Below, one piece after another: positions 23,076 to 33,271 of a stretch of 64,000 nt of DNA. Numbering within the stretch: the first letter of the stretch is position 1; each line of letters begins with the position of its first letter. Location of the stretch: positions 218,408,151 through 218,472,150 of the forward strand of contig CP136065.1 in assembly GCA_032622095.1 (NCBI GenBank). The letters run 5' to 3'. The notes beneath the pieces are model-generated. The model did not search any database, was not told the DNA's origin, and saw only the letters and a list, made by a program, of their open reading frames with translations. Made by a program: the position numbers and the translations under genes. Source of the DNA: Siphonodentalium dalli. Lineage: Eukaryota > Mollusca > Scaphopoda > Gadilida > Siphonodentaliidae.

Positions 23076-23660
23076 CATTAGTTTTCATCCCGACCACACG
23101 AAATAAGCCAGTATATACAGTCAAGGCATTCGTTACCAACGCATCAATTCTCAGGAAAAAGTAAGAGACGAACAGTTCAGTGAACTACGCTCACAATTCT
23201 CGAATTTGGGATACGACAGACGTTCGATTAATCAACAATTAGGAAAATCGAAATGTTTGGACAGGTAGATGCTCCTTCAATATCGGGGACAAAACATCAT
23301 CAGATCGAGTTCCCCTCGTGGTAAACTACCACCCACAGCTAGAAAAATTACGCACAATCACTACATCTCTGAATGGCATTATTACGAGCGACATTCATCT
23401 CAGGAACGTGTTTTTCGTGCGCAAATTGTCCAGAAATGCATTACATTGGTGAAACAGGGCAACCTCTCTGAAAACGAGTGACGGGACATAGGCAGAACAT
23501 CAACAACAGGGACTTGAACCTACCCATAGCAGAACATTTATGTCGACCACACCACACACCCGATGACATCCGCATCAAAGTATTAAGAGGTGGACTTTCG
23601 GACACGAAAGAGAGACGTGTGGCCGAATTACAACATATAGCATGAATTCCACGAAAAGGC
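23076..23660 (+). pseudogene. Penelope-like RT end and GIY-YIG endonuclease remnant
   Basis: The frame picks up exactly where the transposon left it: ISFHPDHTK, a stop, then ASIYSQGIRYQRI and the basic linker ending LGKSKCLDR. After a gap, VNYHPQLEKL and then MHYIGETGQPL (the YIG half of GIY-YIG) follow. After a frameshift come RVTGHRQNIN, IAEHLCRPHHTPDD and a block ending RRVAELQHI, the usual GIY-YIG end. The CxxC-type linker and the GIY half are missing, apparently by internal deletion. In intact elements this domain nicks the target. Confidence 0.85.
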
Positions 23661-24717
23661 GGCCATGGATACCGATAATGGGTATTTGCAGCATTGTCAT
23701 GTCATCGGGGAATGTTGTTGATTCTTCTGTATTTCATTATTACTATCCAATGAATATATTTTGGAATGGTCATTGCCCTCACTATACAATCTCTTAAACA
23801 CCAGATATTGTGTGACTGGGGATCAATGATGCGCGCATTCGCAGTCAACGCATATTTTCATGTTTTGCCAAATAAGGTCAAATGAACCAAAATATCATTT
23901 TCAAGCAGCTCAATGGTCATTCTAGGTTAATAGTGGGGCATGTGTGGAAATGTTATTTTTGTCACATATCCCATATCACAATTTGCCTCAATTACCATAG
24001 TATCCCCTTTTTGCACATATATTTTAGTAAAATGACGGTTTAACCCCTACCAACAACCCGTTTCTAAGGTAAAAACAGTCGCATAGCAACCGTTGCCATG
24101 GAAAGTATTTTCGTGATTGCCCCCATAACTGAAAATAATACGTGGGACCCAATATACAAATGTGCCAAGTGTTATGCTTTTATGACAATGTCCGCATTTG
24201 TTACACAAAAAACTATACCTAAAAAAATCGCACGGTGATTCCGTCACGCCCGTTGTGCGATTCCGTCACGGCGAACAAACCGAGTTAACTAGTAATATAC
24301 ACATAAGTGTGTGACAATGCGGCTTTTTTCTGCAAGTATAATGTATCTACTTTACTAATTGGGAACTTTTTCCAGGTCAGCTTGGCTGAATGAGCAGGGT
24401 TCTTCAATAGTACGGACCTACCCTCATATTGATGGCACTTTTTTGGTGATTCCGTCACGGACACAATTTGACCCAGAGTGAGATGATACTTAAATACACA
24501 TATAGTTGTATATAATCAAACAACTTTGTATAGAATGTACAATGTTTTTTATTCTAAGCGGTACCCTACTGGTCATAATTTTTTATTTTATAGGCCACAG
24601 AAAAGTGAAATTCCGTAAAATTTGGTGATTCCGTCACGCTGGAATTCCAGATAGAACTGTTTGGACGTTTTTATCATGGCATTAATAAGGACCGTGGTTT
24701 CATGGCGAGTTGGTCAT
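23661..24717 (+). other. Penelope-like element 3' region with repeated GTGATTCCGTCACG motif
   Basis: There is no coding capacity. The 14-mer GTGATTCCGTCACG occurs at 24235, 24446 and 24625. A one-base variant is at 24257 and a weaker relative near 24605. GTGA and TCAC make each a short interrupted palindrome, so they may be protein-binding sites or relics of a tandem repeat. Confidence 0.55.
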
Positions 24718-24865
24718 AATTTACAATTTCTCCTTGATCCAACTCTCATTATCTAAAATATCCTTATACGTTGTATGGACTGCTTCTAAGCTACATGAGT
24801 TCCCATATACTCAAGCATTGACTTTTCTTCACAACGCTACACATGTAGCTTCTATGCTTGGCGCG
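24718..24865 (-). repeat. Right inverted terminal repeat of Penelope-like element
   Basis: The reverse complement of 16614-16758, from aatttacaatttctcc to gcttctatgc. It marks the far end of the Penelope-like insertion. Confidence 0.8.
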
Positions 24866-25074
24866 TCTTTCACCTGTAAGTTTTCCCGCCATTTTTCATT
24901 TGGCGCTAAATTTTGTCAGGTAACGTTCGTTAACGTCATAGTTACGTGATAAACAAGTTTGTCTGTATATCAATGTGTATTTTCAAATGATTGTTCATTC
25001 ATGTTTAATTGGTGTTATCATATTGATAAGAACTTCCTATTAGACCAGACCCATACGGCTAAAGATATCAACAC

Positions 25075-25076
<2 letters not shown>

Positions 25077-25121
<45 letters not shown>
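25077..25121. repeat. TA microsatellite
   Basis: An uninterrupted run of about 20 TA dinucleotides. Confidence 0.95.
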
Positions 25122-25122
<1 letters not shown>

Positions 25123-25430
25123 TGACCCGTTTCACAATAAGGAATGACACATATATTAAGTGTATATTGTTCTGCTTTCTTTAGATTATGGAAACTAAAC
25201 GATAACCAACGTTAACATTCTTTTAAGCCATTCCTCAGCAAGGGCGGATCTACCATCCGGCGCCCTCGGCGCGCGCCCCCCCCCCCTTTTCGCCAGAGCA
25301 AGTAATATTTGGACGTGTCCGGGCGCTATTCGTCTCTGAGCGAGTTTATTGCTAACATACATGCAAATATATACAACAGTTTACATGTTTTACATTAATC
25401 TGACTCGAGTACAATTATTATTATAGAAAT

Positions 25431-26951
25431 GTGAGTGTTGTTGATTACCTCCTATTCAACGAGAGCTCTCTAACACACATCACAGATTTTTCGGTCCAAG
25501 AACATAATAATCTCCTGTCCGATGTACATGGATCGATCACATTCAGAATGTCGTTGTCCCAGAATTCTGGTGACACCGGAAATGTCCCTGATGAAATAGC
25601 CACATCAGACCAAATAAATCTTATATCGCCTAATCAAATTAACTCATGGGAACCTGGAATGTCTGGTGATTTTGTAAACTCTCTTGATTACGAAGCCATA
25701 GATAGACTGGTAATTCATCTAGATGACCTTGAGGATAGACATTGTGTTGTACCATCGGACATTTCTGAAGTAAATGATAGACTTAAATGTTTATACATCG
25801 ATGCCGCATCTTCCACTCTTGGCACACGAACTGCATCAAGCAAAAAATCTTAAACTAAAGCTCGAAATAATTTACCATGGTTCTCAAAAGATTGTAACAA
25901 TTCAAGGCGACAGTATCGAAAAACGCGGAAACAGTTTAGAACTAACCCAACAGCCAATAATAACCATAGAATGATTGAAGCCAGAAACAATTACAAACGA
26001 ATTTTGCGTCTAAATAAACGTAATTTTGATACAAGTATGACAAATAAGATAAAACAGTCAAAATCTGAAAATGTCCGCGACTACTGGAAACTGATCAATT
26101 CCGTTAATGGCAAAAATACATCAGAAAAAATGCCACCATTAACAGAGTTCTATGATTATTTTAAACATAAGAATGCGGCTGTCCCAGTCGTGAATGTAGT
26201 ACAAACTCAGAACTCACAATCACTAGATATATCCCTAGACCAATCACCACTCAACAGTGACTTCACGTTACAAGAAATAGAAAATGTGGTTAAAAGCCTA
26301 AAAAGCGGTAAGTCACCAGGTGTGGATGGTATCAGAAACGAGTATATCAAGACAACGTTCGATCAATTGGCCCCAGTTTATTTTCGACTCTTTAACTTTA
26401 TACTCAGGACCGGGGCGATTCCAGAAGAATGGGGTACCGGTATTATTCACCCAATTTTCAAATCAAAGGACCCAAAACAACCCGATAATTACAGACCCAT
26501 AACGCTAGTTAGTTGTATTTCAAAGCTATTCTCGGCTATCTTGAGCAAACGAATCTACTCATTCCTCCAAATAAATGACCTTTTATCGGAAAATCAAGCC
26601 GGCTTTCGAGAAAACTACTCCACTACAGATCACATTTTTACACTTCACTGCTTAATAGATATGGTTAAGAAGAAATCAAAACAAAGCCTATACTGCGCAT
26701 TTATAGACCTTTCGAAGGCGTTCGATAGTGTTTGGAGGATAGGTCTTTGGACAAAGCTTTTTGATATCGGAATAAACGGCCGTATCCTCAGAGTGATCAT
26801 GAATATGTACAATGGAATAAAGTCATGTGTCTCCGTTGGAAACCATTTTTCACCCCCCTCCCCATGTGATACTGGAGTAAGATCTACCTCAATGATCTTG
26901 AAATATTTCTGTCCCGTACGAAACAGAAAGAAATTTCCCTATCCCGCCTAA
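25431..26951 (+). pseudogene. LINE endonuclease end and reverse transcriptase, part 1
   Basis: One frame with a single TAA at 25851-25853. Before the stop is SVVDYLLFNESSLTHI and LSDVHGSI, the end of an APE endonuclease (the usual SDH is SDVH here). After it come LPWFSKDCNNSRRQYRK, the standard linker, then KSGKSPGVDGIRNEYI (RT entry), YRPITLVSCISKLFSAIL, ENQAGFRENYSTTDHI and FIDLSKAFDSVW (motif A, FD at 26721-26726). The frame is lost after DTGVR near 26880. About a dozen residues of the QG..LSP..F motif B are missing, and the sequence continues in another frame as IYLNDLEIF. Confidence 0.9.
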
Positions 26952-26971
26952 ATGAAACTACTTTTTTTAAT

Positions 26972-28159
26972 TTGAAATTATTTTGCCTGTTATATGCAGA
27001 TGATACTGTTCTTTTTGCAGAAAGTCCAACTGAAATGCAAAATATATTAGATGCATATTCATCTTATTGCCATGAATGGAAACTATCTGTTAACAACAGC
27101 AAGAGTAATGTAGTCATCTTTGGGAAAGATAAAACATTTAAACCGTTTTTTCGATTAGATGGACAACAGATAATTGTGGCGGACGAATATAAGTATTTGG
27201 GCGTAACATTTACGAATAATGGTTTGTTCAACATAGAAAAGAAGCGACGATGTGAAATAGCAAAAAAGACTATGTTCTCAATCATATGTAAGGCTAGGAA
27301 ACTAAAACTGCCACTAACATGCATCATTGATCTTTATGAGAAAACTATTATACCTATATTGACTTATGGTTGTGAGATTTGGGGTGTAAGCAATAATATA
27401 ATTATTCAGCGCACAGAGCTCTGGTTCCTTAAATTCGTTTTTAAGTTAAAAAAATCAACTCCCACATCAATAATATATGGTGAACTAGGTTTGCTCCCAA
27501 TAACTGAAAAAATAAAACACAGAGTGTTGAACTACTGGTCACGAATAATAAATGGCAATAAGTCGAAATTATCATATGTACTATATGCTAATATTCATAA
27601 TATGCTCGATAGGCATAAATCAGGTTTTACTTGGATCCGGTATGTAAGAAACTTATTAAATGGACTAGGTATGTCAGACGTATGGCTATCCCACAACACA
27701 ATTAGCGAGAAATGGTTCAACAATGCAACACGACTTAAAATTCGAGATCAATATTTACATAATTGGCGGTCCTCGTTGCAATCATCTGATAAATATAATT
27801 TTTATAAAACTATTAAAGATGAGTTCCTGACAGAAGAATACCTATCGATATTATCAACTAAAGAAGCACTGACACTTATGAAGTTCAGAACGCGAAACCA
27901 TCACCTACCCATAGAAACTACGAGCTGGGCAAATATGTCTAACAACAAATCCTGCACCTTTTGTAGCAACGGAATCGGTGACGAGTATCATGTGATGTTG
28001 ATCTGCGAGAAATTCGATGAAAATCGTGCTAAACTAATCCCCAAATACTACTATAAATACCCAAACAATTTCAAATTACGCCAATTTATGGAAACTACTA
28101 AAATACAGGTAATGCGCACTGTCTATCGTCTGATCAAAGTAATAATGTCTTCTATCTGA
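26972..28159 (+). pseudogene. LINE reverse transcriptase, part 2, with CCHC C-terminus
   Basis: An open frame of 395 codons. It begins just before LLYADDTVLFAES (catalytic YADD at 26993-27004), followed by WKLSVNNSKSNVV and YKYLGVTF (RT blocks D and E). ILTYGCEIWG and LGLLPITEKIKHRVLNYW are typical of the region after the RT. The C-terminus has CTFC...H...C with spacing C-x2-C-x8-H-x4-C (27953-28006), probably nucleic-acid binding. The real protein starts upstream; the ATG at 26972 only marks where the frame opens after the deletion near 26880. A single deletion and the upstream stop inactivate the element. Confidence 0.88.
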
Positions 28160-28302
28160 ACGCTCTTTATCATCATTTCACCCCCCCCCCCCACATTGTC
28201 ACAAGGAAGTACGCCCCACTAATCTCAGTGGGAGGACCATCATATACCTCATACCGCGCCATGATGGTCTTTTTATTGTCTACTTAGACACCCGTAATGC
28301 AC

Positions 28303-28327
28303 CCCCCCCAACCCCCCCCCCCCCCCC
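28303..28327. repeat. Poly-C tract
   Basis: About 25 bases, nearly all C, with two A interruptions. A second run lies at about 28182-28193. Such runs recur near hAT-like ends in this window. Confidence 0.9.
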
Positions 28328-28429
28328 GCCACACAGGGCGTTCGCGTCCCTGTGTGGACTCACCAAATGTCGTGGATATTATGCTCCATCACGCTTACGA
28401 TATTTATCACGAATATTTTGAAGGATTAA

Positions 28430-29070
28430 AGCCTGGTGTATATAATAGTTACTGTAAAATGTACCGTTGATTTATTATAATGAACACCATACTCACGGTG
28501 GTGCAACTTGAAGCATTCCAGCGTTTTCACCCTAACCTCCCGACTTTCGTGAACACAGCCACAACATACCACTGACCCATATTTCAGACGGTGATTCCCC
28601 GAACAACTCGAATGCAATCACGTGACATTGATATTTTATTGTGGGATCATCGAATGCGTGAAATAGTACCTGACGCGTGCCACTCAGTTGACCTGAGCAC
28701 GATTTTGACAGGATTCGCTTGATCCTCACTGAGCACGCAGGATTTACTTGATGTGGACATGCACTTGATGCGATGGGGTCTATTGGCAACGGTGTCTCTG
28801 TCTGTTTATTTGAAGCCCGGCTTTATTCTAAACAGTATTATTTGAATACATCTACAACTTCGACCTCAAGTTATATGCTGATTAAAACATACAATGCAGA
28901 TTTTGTCCATACGTTTTTTTCTTCTTTTTTTTTCCAAATTCAAAGTTATATCTGTGGCTCATGTGCCCCATCGTCTCAAGTCAACATTTATGTATATGCA
29001 TGTCGCTATGACAGTATTCCTGTGTAAATGACGCGAGTATCAAAGTATCAAATAAATAGATAGTCTTATA
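28430..29070. other. No recognised gene
   Basis: Short overlapping frames on both strands (for example minus 28532-28789) show no family resemblance. The stretch is inside the probable hAT-like element. Confidence 0.3.
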
Positions 29071-29080
29071 TATAGTATCG

Positions 29081-29113
29081 GGCACATCCACCCTGTTTTT
29101 GGGTGGATGTGCC
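29081..29113. repeat. Perfect 13-bp hairpin
   Basis: GGCACATCCACCC (29081-29093) pairs with GGGTGGATGTGCC (29101-29113) around a T-rich 7-base loop. In a bacterial genome it would look like a terminator; here it has no gene upstream and is better read as a repeat end or chance hairpin. Confidence 0.85.
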
Positions 29114-29579
29114 TTCAATGTATGCATTAACATTAATATTACATATACTATAAAATATATTTATGTACCTGTTAAATGTGCTTTTGTCATATATTTGTAT
29201 TTGAATCTTGTATATCTCATATATCATGATTATTGATTTATTGAGATTAAAGAATTGAACTGTGAATGGATGTATATCCATGCAAGGGCTAAACCAACAT
29301 CCCGCGCGACGTGGGCGCGCCCCGCGTGGAATATTTTCGCCATGCAGAGCAAAATAATTCTGTCCACATTTTATTTCTGGGCGTCGGAAAATATCTGGCC
29401 AGGCGCCAAGTTTTAGGCGCCATAAGTTTTTATATAAACATACAGGTAGATATAGCAATTCTAACTGTGGTGTCAAAATGTCAATTCCATCTATATATAC
29501 ATGTACATGTAGCAATAGAAATGAGATGGCTACACTTTGGGATAAGCCTATAGTATCCAACGTATATATAGTCTGAGCA

Positions 29580-29608
29580 TTCGATAGTACGGAGGTTGTA
29601 CTATCGAA
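29580..29608. repeat. 11-bp hairpin
   Basis: TTCGATAGTAC (29580-29590) pairs exactly with GTACTATCGAA (29598-29608) around a 7-base loop. Confidence 0.85.
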
Positions 29609-29685
29609 CTTCAAACCATCGAACAGCATTATATCGTCGTAAAGAAATTATATATAGGCCTACGCCATACTACGGTATACTATTA

Positions 29686-29812
29686 AGGTCCCAATCGTCC
29701 TGACCCAAGGTCCTAATCGTACAAGGACCCAAATCGACCAAGGTCCCAATCGCACAAGGTCCCAATTAATCGTCCAGCAAGGTCCCAATTGTCCGACAAT
29801 CGTAGTATTTTG
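29686..29812. repeat. Short tandem repeat, unit about 20 bp
   Basis: Five to six imperfect copies of AAGGTCCCAATCG.AC. A minus-strand frame across it shows repeated LGPW-like words, a by-product of the repeat. Confidence 0.75.
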
Positions 29813-30375
29813 TGATGCACATGTACCCAGTCCTGATGTATAGTATAATATCGATACATCCATTGATCGGAGTAAATTTAATTATCACTAGCTCCATATA
29901 AGCTACATAAACTGAGATTTATGTTTTATGTGTGCATACCCAGATTGGAACATATCAAATTTATATATGTAACTCAATATTATTCATTTTCTAGTTATTT
30001 TAATATCAGTATCCGATTGATTTTTCAATGGGCACATGACACAGCAAAACGTGTCGTTTTGAATGTAGGATCCAAAAACAAATCCCGGGGCAGGTCGCCC
30101 GTGCACCCATCTACCACAGGGGGGGGGGTCCCTCTTGTGCTCTCCCCCGATCGCCGCTTTGCGGCTCGGATAATGCTATGCCTATATTAATGGCGCCCCC
30201 CCCCCCCTTTTCAAAATTCCTGGATCCGCCCCTGCTCAGCATGGCCTTGTTCAACGAGTATGCTCACTATGGTCGTCTGATGTAACGTCTGATCACTCTT
30301 GCGTGCTGTCGTCTGAAATATGGTTTGGAGAGCCATGTGGGTTGGATCACACGCCCCTGAGAAAAAAATACCCGA

Positions 30376-30545
30376 TATACCAATATATACTATGCCAGTG
30401 ACAAGGTTCAGCAATATATATACTATACCAGTGACAAGGTTCACCAATATATACTATACCAGTGACAAGGTTCACCAATATATATACTATACCAGTGACA
30501 AGGTTCACCAATATATACTATATCAATGATAAGGTTCACCGGTTT
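30376..30545. repeat. Minisatellite, unit about 30-34 bp
   Basis: Five copies of a unit with ACCAGTGACAAGGTTCACCA and tatatacta in tandem. One inverted copy of the core (ttgtcactggtatagtatat) lies at about 30893-30915, beyond the foldback at 30664-30892. Confidence 0.88.
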
Positions 30546-30663
30546 ATATAGGGTCAGCAGGAAGACGACCACCAGGTTCTCCTGTACAATAAGATTATTG
30601 TGTTTGATTTTTTTGGGTCAATGTTTCATTTATTATTGTGCAAATAAACATTTTATTATTATT

Positions 30664-30892
30664 CACAAGTCGGATTTTGGGAAAAATATACCATCTATCA
30701 TATACTATTAGGCCTACTCATAGATTCTCAAAATTTCCATTCGTTTGATACTATCGAATTCTACGTCAAAAGAAAGGAAATATCATGGCCAATAAGACAT
30801 ATTGAAATATGTTGTGACTGAGATTAATTATTTTGAGAATCTGTGAGGAATATGATAGATGGTGTGTTTTTTCCCAAATCGGACTTGTGAAC
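30664..30892. repeat. Foldback element with about 65-bp imperfect arms
   Basis: The arms 30664-30734 (cacaagtcggattttggg ... gattctcaaaat) and 30830-30892 (attttgagaatc ... cccaaatcggacttgtg) pair around a spacer of about 95 bp. With the flanking minisatellite core also inverted on the right side, the foldback may extend from about 30500 to 30915. Confidence 0.75.
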
Positions 30893-30916
30893 CTTGTCAC
30901 TGGTATAGTATATATA

Positions 30917-31465
30917 GAGGATATCCACACCTTTTTTTTTTAGTGGAAATTCAAATGTTTTGTCATCACGAATGAGATTTAACCCATATCCACTGAAAAG
31001 GTGTGGATATTCTGTTTATTATATACTTTAGTTACTTGCCTATGGCCCCCAATGAATGTCAATACATCAGAAATTTGAAGCTGATATCACTCACTAGTGG
31101 GATATCACTTATATCTCAATGCTAAAACCTTATAAGTCATGGGCAAGTATATAATAAATAGAGGATATCCACACTTTGTCAGTGGATATGGGTTATATCT
31201 CATGAGTGATGACAAAACATTGAATTTCCATGAGTGGCTTTAGCCACGAGTGGAAATTCAAATGTTTTGTCATCACGAATGAGATTTAACCAATATCCAC
31301 AGAAAAAGTGTGGATATTCTGTTTATTATATACTTTAGTTACTTGCCTATGGCCCCAATGAATGTCAATACATCGTAAATTGCAAGCTGATATCACCCAC
31401 TAGTGGGATATCACTTATATCTCACTGCTAAAACCTTATAATTCATGGGCAAGTATATAATAAAT
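30917..31465. repeat. Two tandem units of about 245 and 300 bp
   Basis: Each unit begins gaggatatccacac, contains aaattcaaatgttttgtcat, a gtgtggatattctgtttatt block and cactagtgggatatcactta, and ends gggcaagtatataataaat. Within a unit, GTGGATAT and ATATCCAC blocks and the acttgcc/gggcaagt pair can fold back. The first unit lacks about 70 bp of the left arm. No coding capacity. Confidence 0.85.
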
Positions 31466-31558
31466 TGATATATCTGGTATTTTCCCCCAGAGGTCTGTGG
31501 GTTGAATACTTGTCTACTGTAATCTAGCACAGTCGAGTGAGTCGACATTTCAACCATA

Positions 31559-32690
31559 TGGAATGCTGTTAGGGCCAACCTCGAATGGGACGGGGAATAT
31601 GGAATCCACCAAACGAGGACACCGCCGAAAGCGACTAAACATCTGGTTGCGCACACGGATCACCACGCGATGGAACGTGACACAATCAAACCAAATCTCG
31701 TTTCATTATCTCGCCTTCCGCGTGCTTGCGAAGAAATCAAACGACAGACACGTCGAAAGCGAGATGATTCAACGAGATATCGTTTCATTTCGCGCTTTCG
31801 GCGGTTCGCTCGCGTTGCATCATGTGTGCGCCTCTGTGCATTTCGTCGCTTTCGGCGGCTTCCTCGTTTGGCAGGTTCCATTTTCTCCGCCCATTCTGTG
31901 TTGACCCTAACAGTATTCCATAAAACAAAATACGGGCGAAGGAAACATTATCTGATGCAAAATATACATCGCGACCCATACTACTTCAAACACACGACGA
32001 TAGAATAGTCTAACTAATTCAGGTCGCGTTAGTTTTCGTCGAAGTAATAACCTTGGTGCATCCACACCACTTAACTTTTTATTGTTTTTTCGCTATCGTG
32101 TATATGAATGCATTAACGTGTATGTGAGTGTATGGTGATGTGCACATGGTGGTATTTGAGTTTGGAAATCAAATGCCAGAAACATCGAAAGCGAGATGAT
32201 TAAACGAAATATCGTTTCATTTGGCGCTTTCGGCGGTTCGCTCGCGTTGCATCATGTGTGCGCCTCTGGACATTTCGTCGCTTTCGGTGGCTTCCTCGTT
32301 TGGCGGGTTCCATTTTCTCCGCCCATTCTGTGCTGACCCTAACAGTATTCCATAAAACAAAATACGGGCGAAGGAAACATTATCTTATGCAAAATATACA
32401 TCGCGACCCATACTACTTCAGACACACGACGATAGAATGGTCTAACTAATTCAGGTCGCGTTAGTTTTCGTCGAAGATGATGCACCACTTAATTTTTTAT
32501 TGTTTTTTCGCTATCGTGTATATGAATGCATTAACGTGTATGTGAGTGTATGGTGATGTGCACGTGGTGGTATAACTAACTCAGCCTGAGGGACATTCAC
32601 ACCACTTAATTTTGGATTGTTTTCCGCTATCGTGTATATGAATGCATTAACGTGTATGTGAGTGTGTGGTGATGTGCACCTGGATGGCGC
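31559..32690. repeat. Tandem duplication with an inverted-repeat start
   Basis: The left block tggaatgctgttagggcc...accgccgaaagcgac (31559-31650) is the diverged reverse complement of gtcgctttcggcgg...cctaacagtattcca (31845-31920). A unit of about 400 bp starting cgaaagcgagatgatt at 31754 recurs at 32186 (offset 432). A third partial copy of its end (cgctatcgtgtatatgaatg) lies at 32628. Long open frames on both strands follow the repeat and differ between copies, so I do not call a gene. Confidence 0.8.
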
Positions 32691-33149
32691 TACTAAATCA
32701 GGGGCATGGATATCGACAACGAACGACACACATTACGGCATACACCACTATACATGAAACACGAGGTCATGAAAACATATATCGACACTCATGTCTCCTT
32801 GAGATCTTATCGTTGTTATTATCACAGAGGTCAAAACCTTCCAAAAAAATCCATGTTTCGGGGTTCGTATTATTGATCGCTTCGAGTACTTCACGGGTTC
32901 AGCAAAACTTAGGCAAGAACAGTCAATAAATTATTGGAAGTTGTGCCGATGACATTAACATGTCGATAATTACTTAATAGTAGGCGTAACGAGAAGGTCC
33001 ATGTCGTTTTTTCTATCGTGCGGACATTTGGTTCCTCTCGCGGGAGGAATGTGCGTTTCTTGAAAATTCAGCACGTTGGAAAACAATTCTACATAGTGTT
33101 GAGCCAAGTCAAGTCAAATTGTTATTGCTCAAAATCACGAACGAGATAC

Positions 33150-33170
33150 AAAAATATATATATATATATA
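33150..33170. repeat. Short TA microsatellite
   Basis: About 10 TA dinucleotides upstream of the TTAA MITE. Confidence 0.85.
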
Positions 33171-33271
33171 TTTGTGTTCTAATTGTAACAATAATACAAT
33201 GCTGGCATGTAGTGCTACATGTCGTGTTGGATCGTACGTGCAGAACAAAATACAACTATTGGTGTATGGTA

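Larger units (their letters stand above)
17760..23078. mobile_element. TE1: 5.3-kb terminal-inverted-repeat element, CAT duplication
   Basis: The ends CGGCCGAATTCTGGTCCCTG (from 17763) and the reverse complement (to 23075) match for about 26 bp before a small indel, followed by subterminal TCTAGA/TCTATAGA palindromes. CAT flanks both sides (17760-17762, 23076-23078), and removing the insert restores the Penelope frame. About 170 bp of its left end and 85 bp of its right end recur at 48996-49168 and 61693-61781. No transposase was recognised. It contains SINEs and a further 3-kb element, so its own sequence is only about 2.3 kb. The 3-bp duplication does not settle the superfamily. Confidence 0.85.
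16614..24868 (+). mobile_element. Penelope-like retroelement, split and internally deleted
   Basis: Inverted terminal segments of about 145 bp (16614-16758 and 24718-24865) bracket a Penelope-type RT (16805-17762), the rest of the RT/linker and a GIY-YIG endonuclease remnant (23076-23660), and about 1 kb of 3' sequence. A 5.3-kb transposon (17763-23075) splits it inside the codons for a FSYLNP/ISFHPDHTK block. With the insert ignored, that block reads across without a gap. Frameshifts near 17010 and 23472, a TAA stop just after the insertion and a deletion in the linker make it inactive. Confidence 0.85.
25340..28400 (+). mobile_element. Non-LTR retrotransposon (LINE), 5'-truncated and mutated
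   Basis: It contains the end of an APE-type endonuclease, a complete linker, the RT, the long C-terminal domain and a CCHC knuckle, followed by a C-rich 3' region. It starts inside the endonuclease, the usual 5' truncation. Only one stop and one small deletion break about 2.7 kb of coding sequence, so it is much younger than the LINE at 4-8.7 kb. The clade is unassigned. No poly-A tail was found. Confidence 0.85.
25234..30241. mobile_element. Probable 5-kb hAT-like element carrying a LINE
   Basis: CTCAGCA at 25234-25240 and 30235-30241 flanks AGGGCGGATC... on the left and ...GATCCGCCCCTG on the right. The right end is a CAG-type hAT terminus, with ggcgcc and a long C/G run just inside both ends. 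The left terminus looks shortened by two to three bases and the duplication is 7 of 8. No hAT transposase was recognised; most of the interior is the LINE at 25.3-28.4 kb. It may instead be two solitary ends, but the shared flank argues for one insertion. Confidence 0.5.

Noticed and set aside
29081-29113. Rho-independent terminator
   Set aside because: A good stem with a T-rich loop, but no U tail, no upstream gene, and eukaryotic context.
31563-32008. Overlapping 112-113-codon frames, Arg/Phe rich, on both strands
   Set aside because: They follow the cgctttcggcgg repeat, are open on both strands, and the duplicate at 32186 does not keep the frame.
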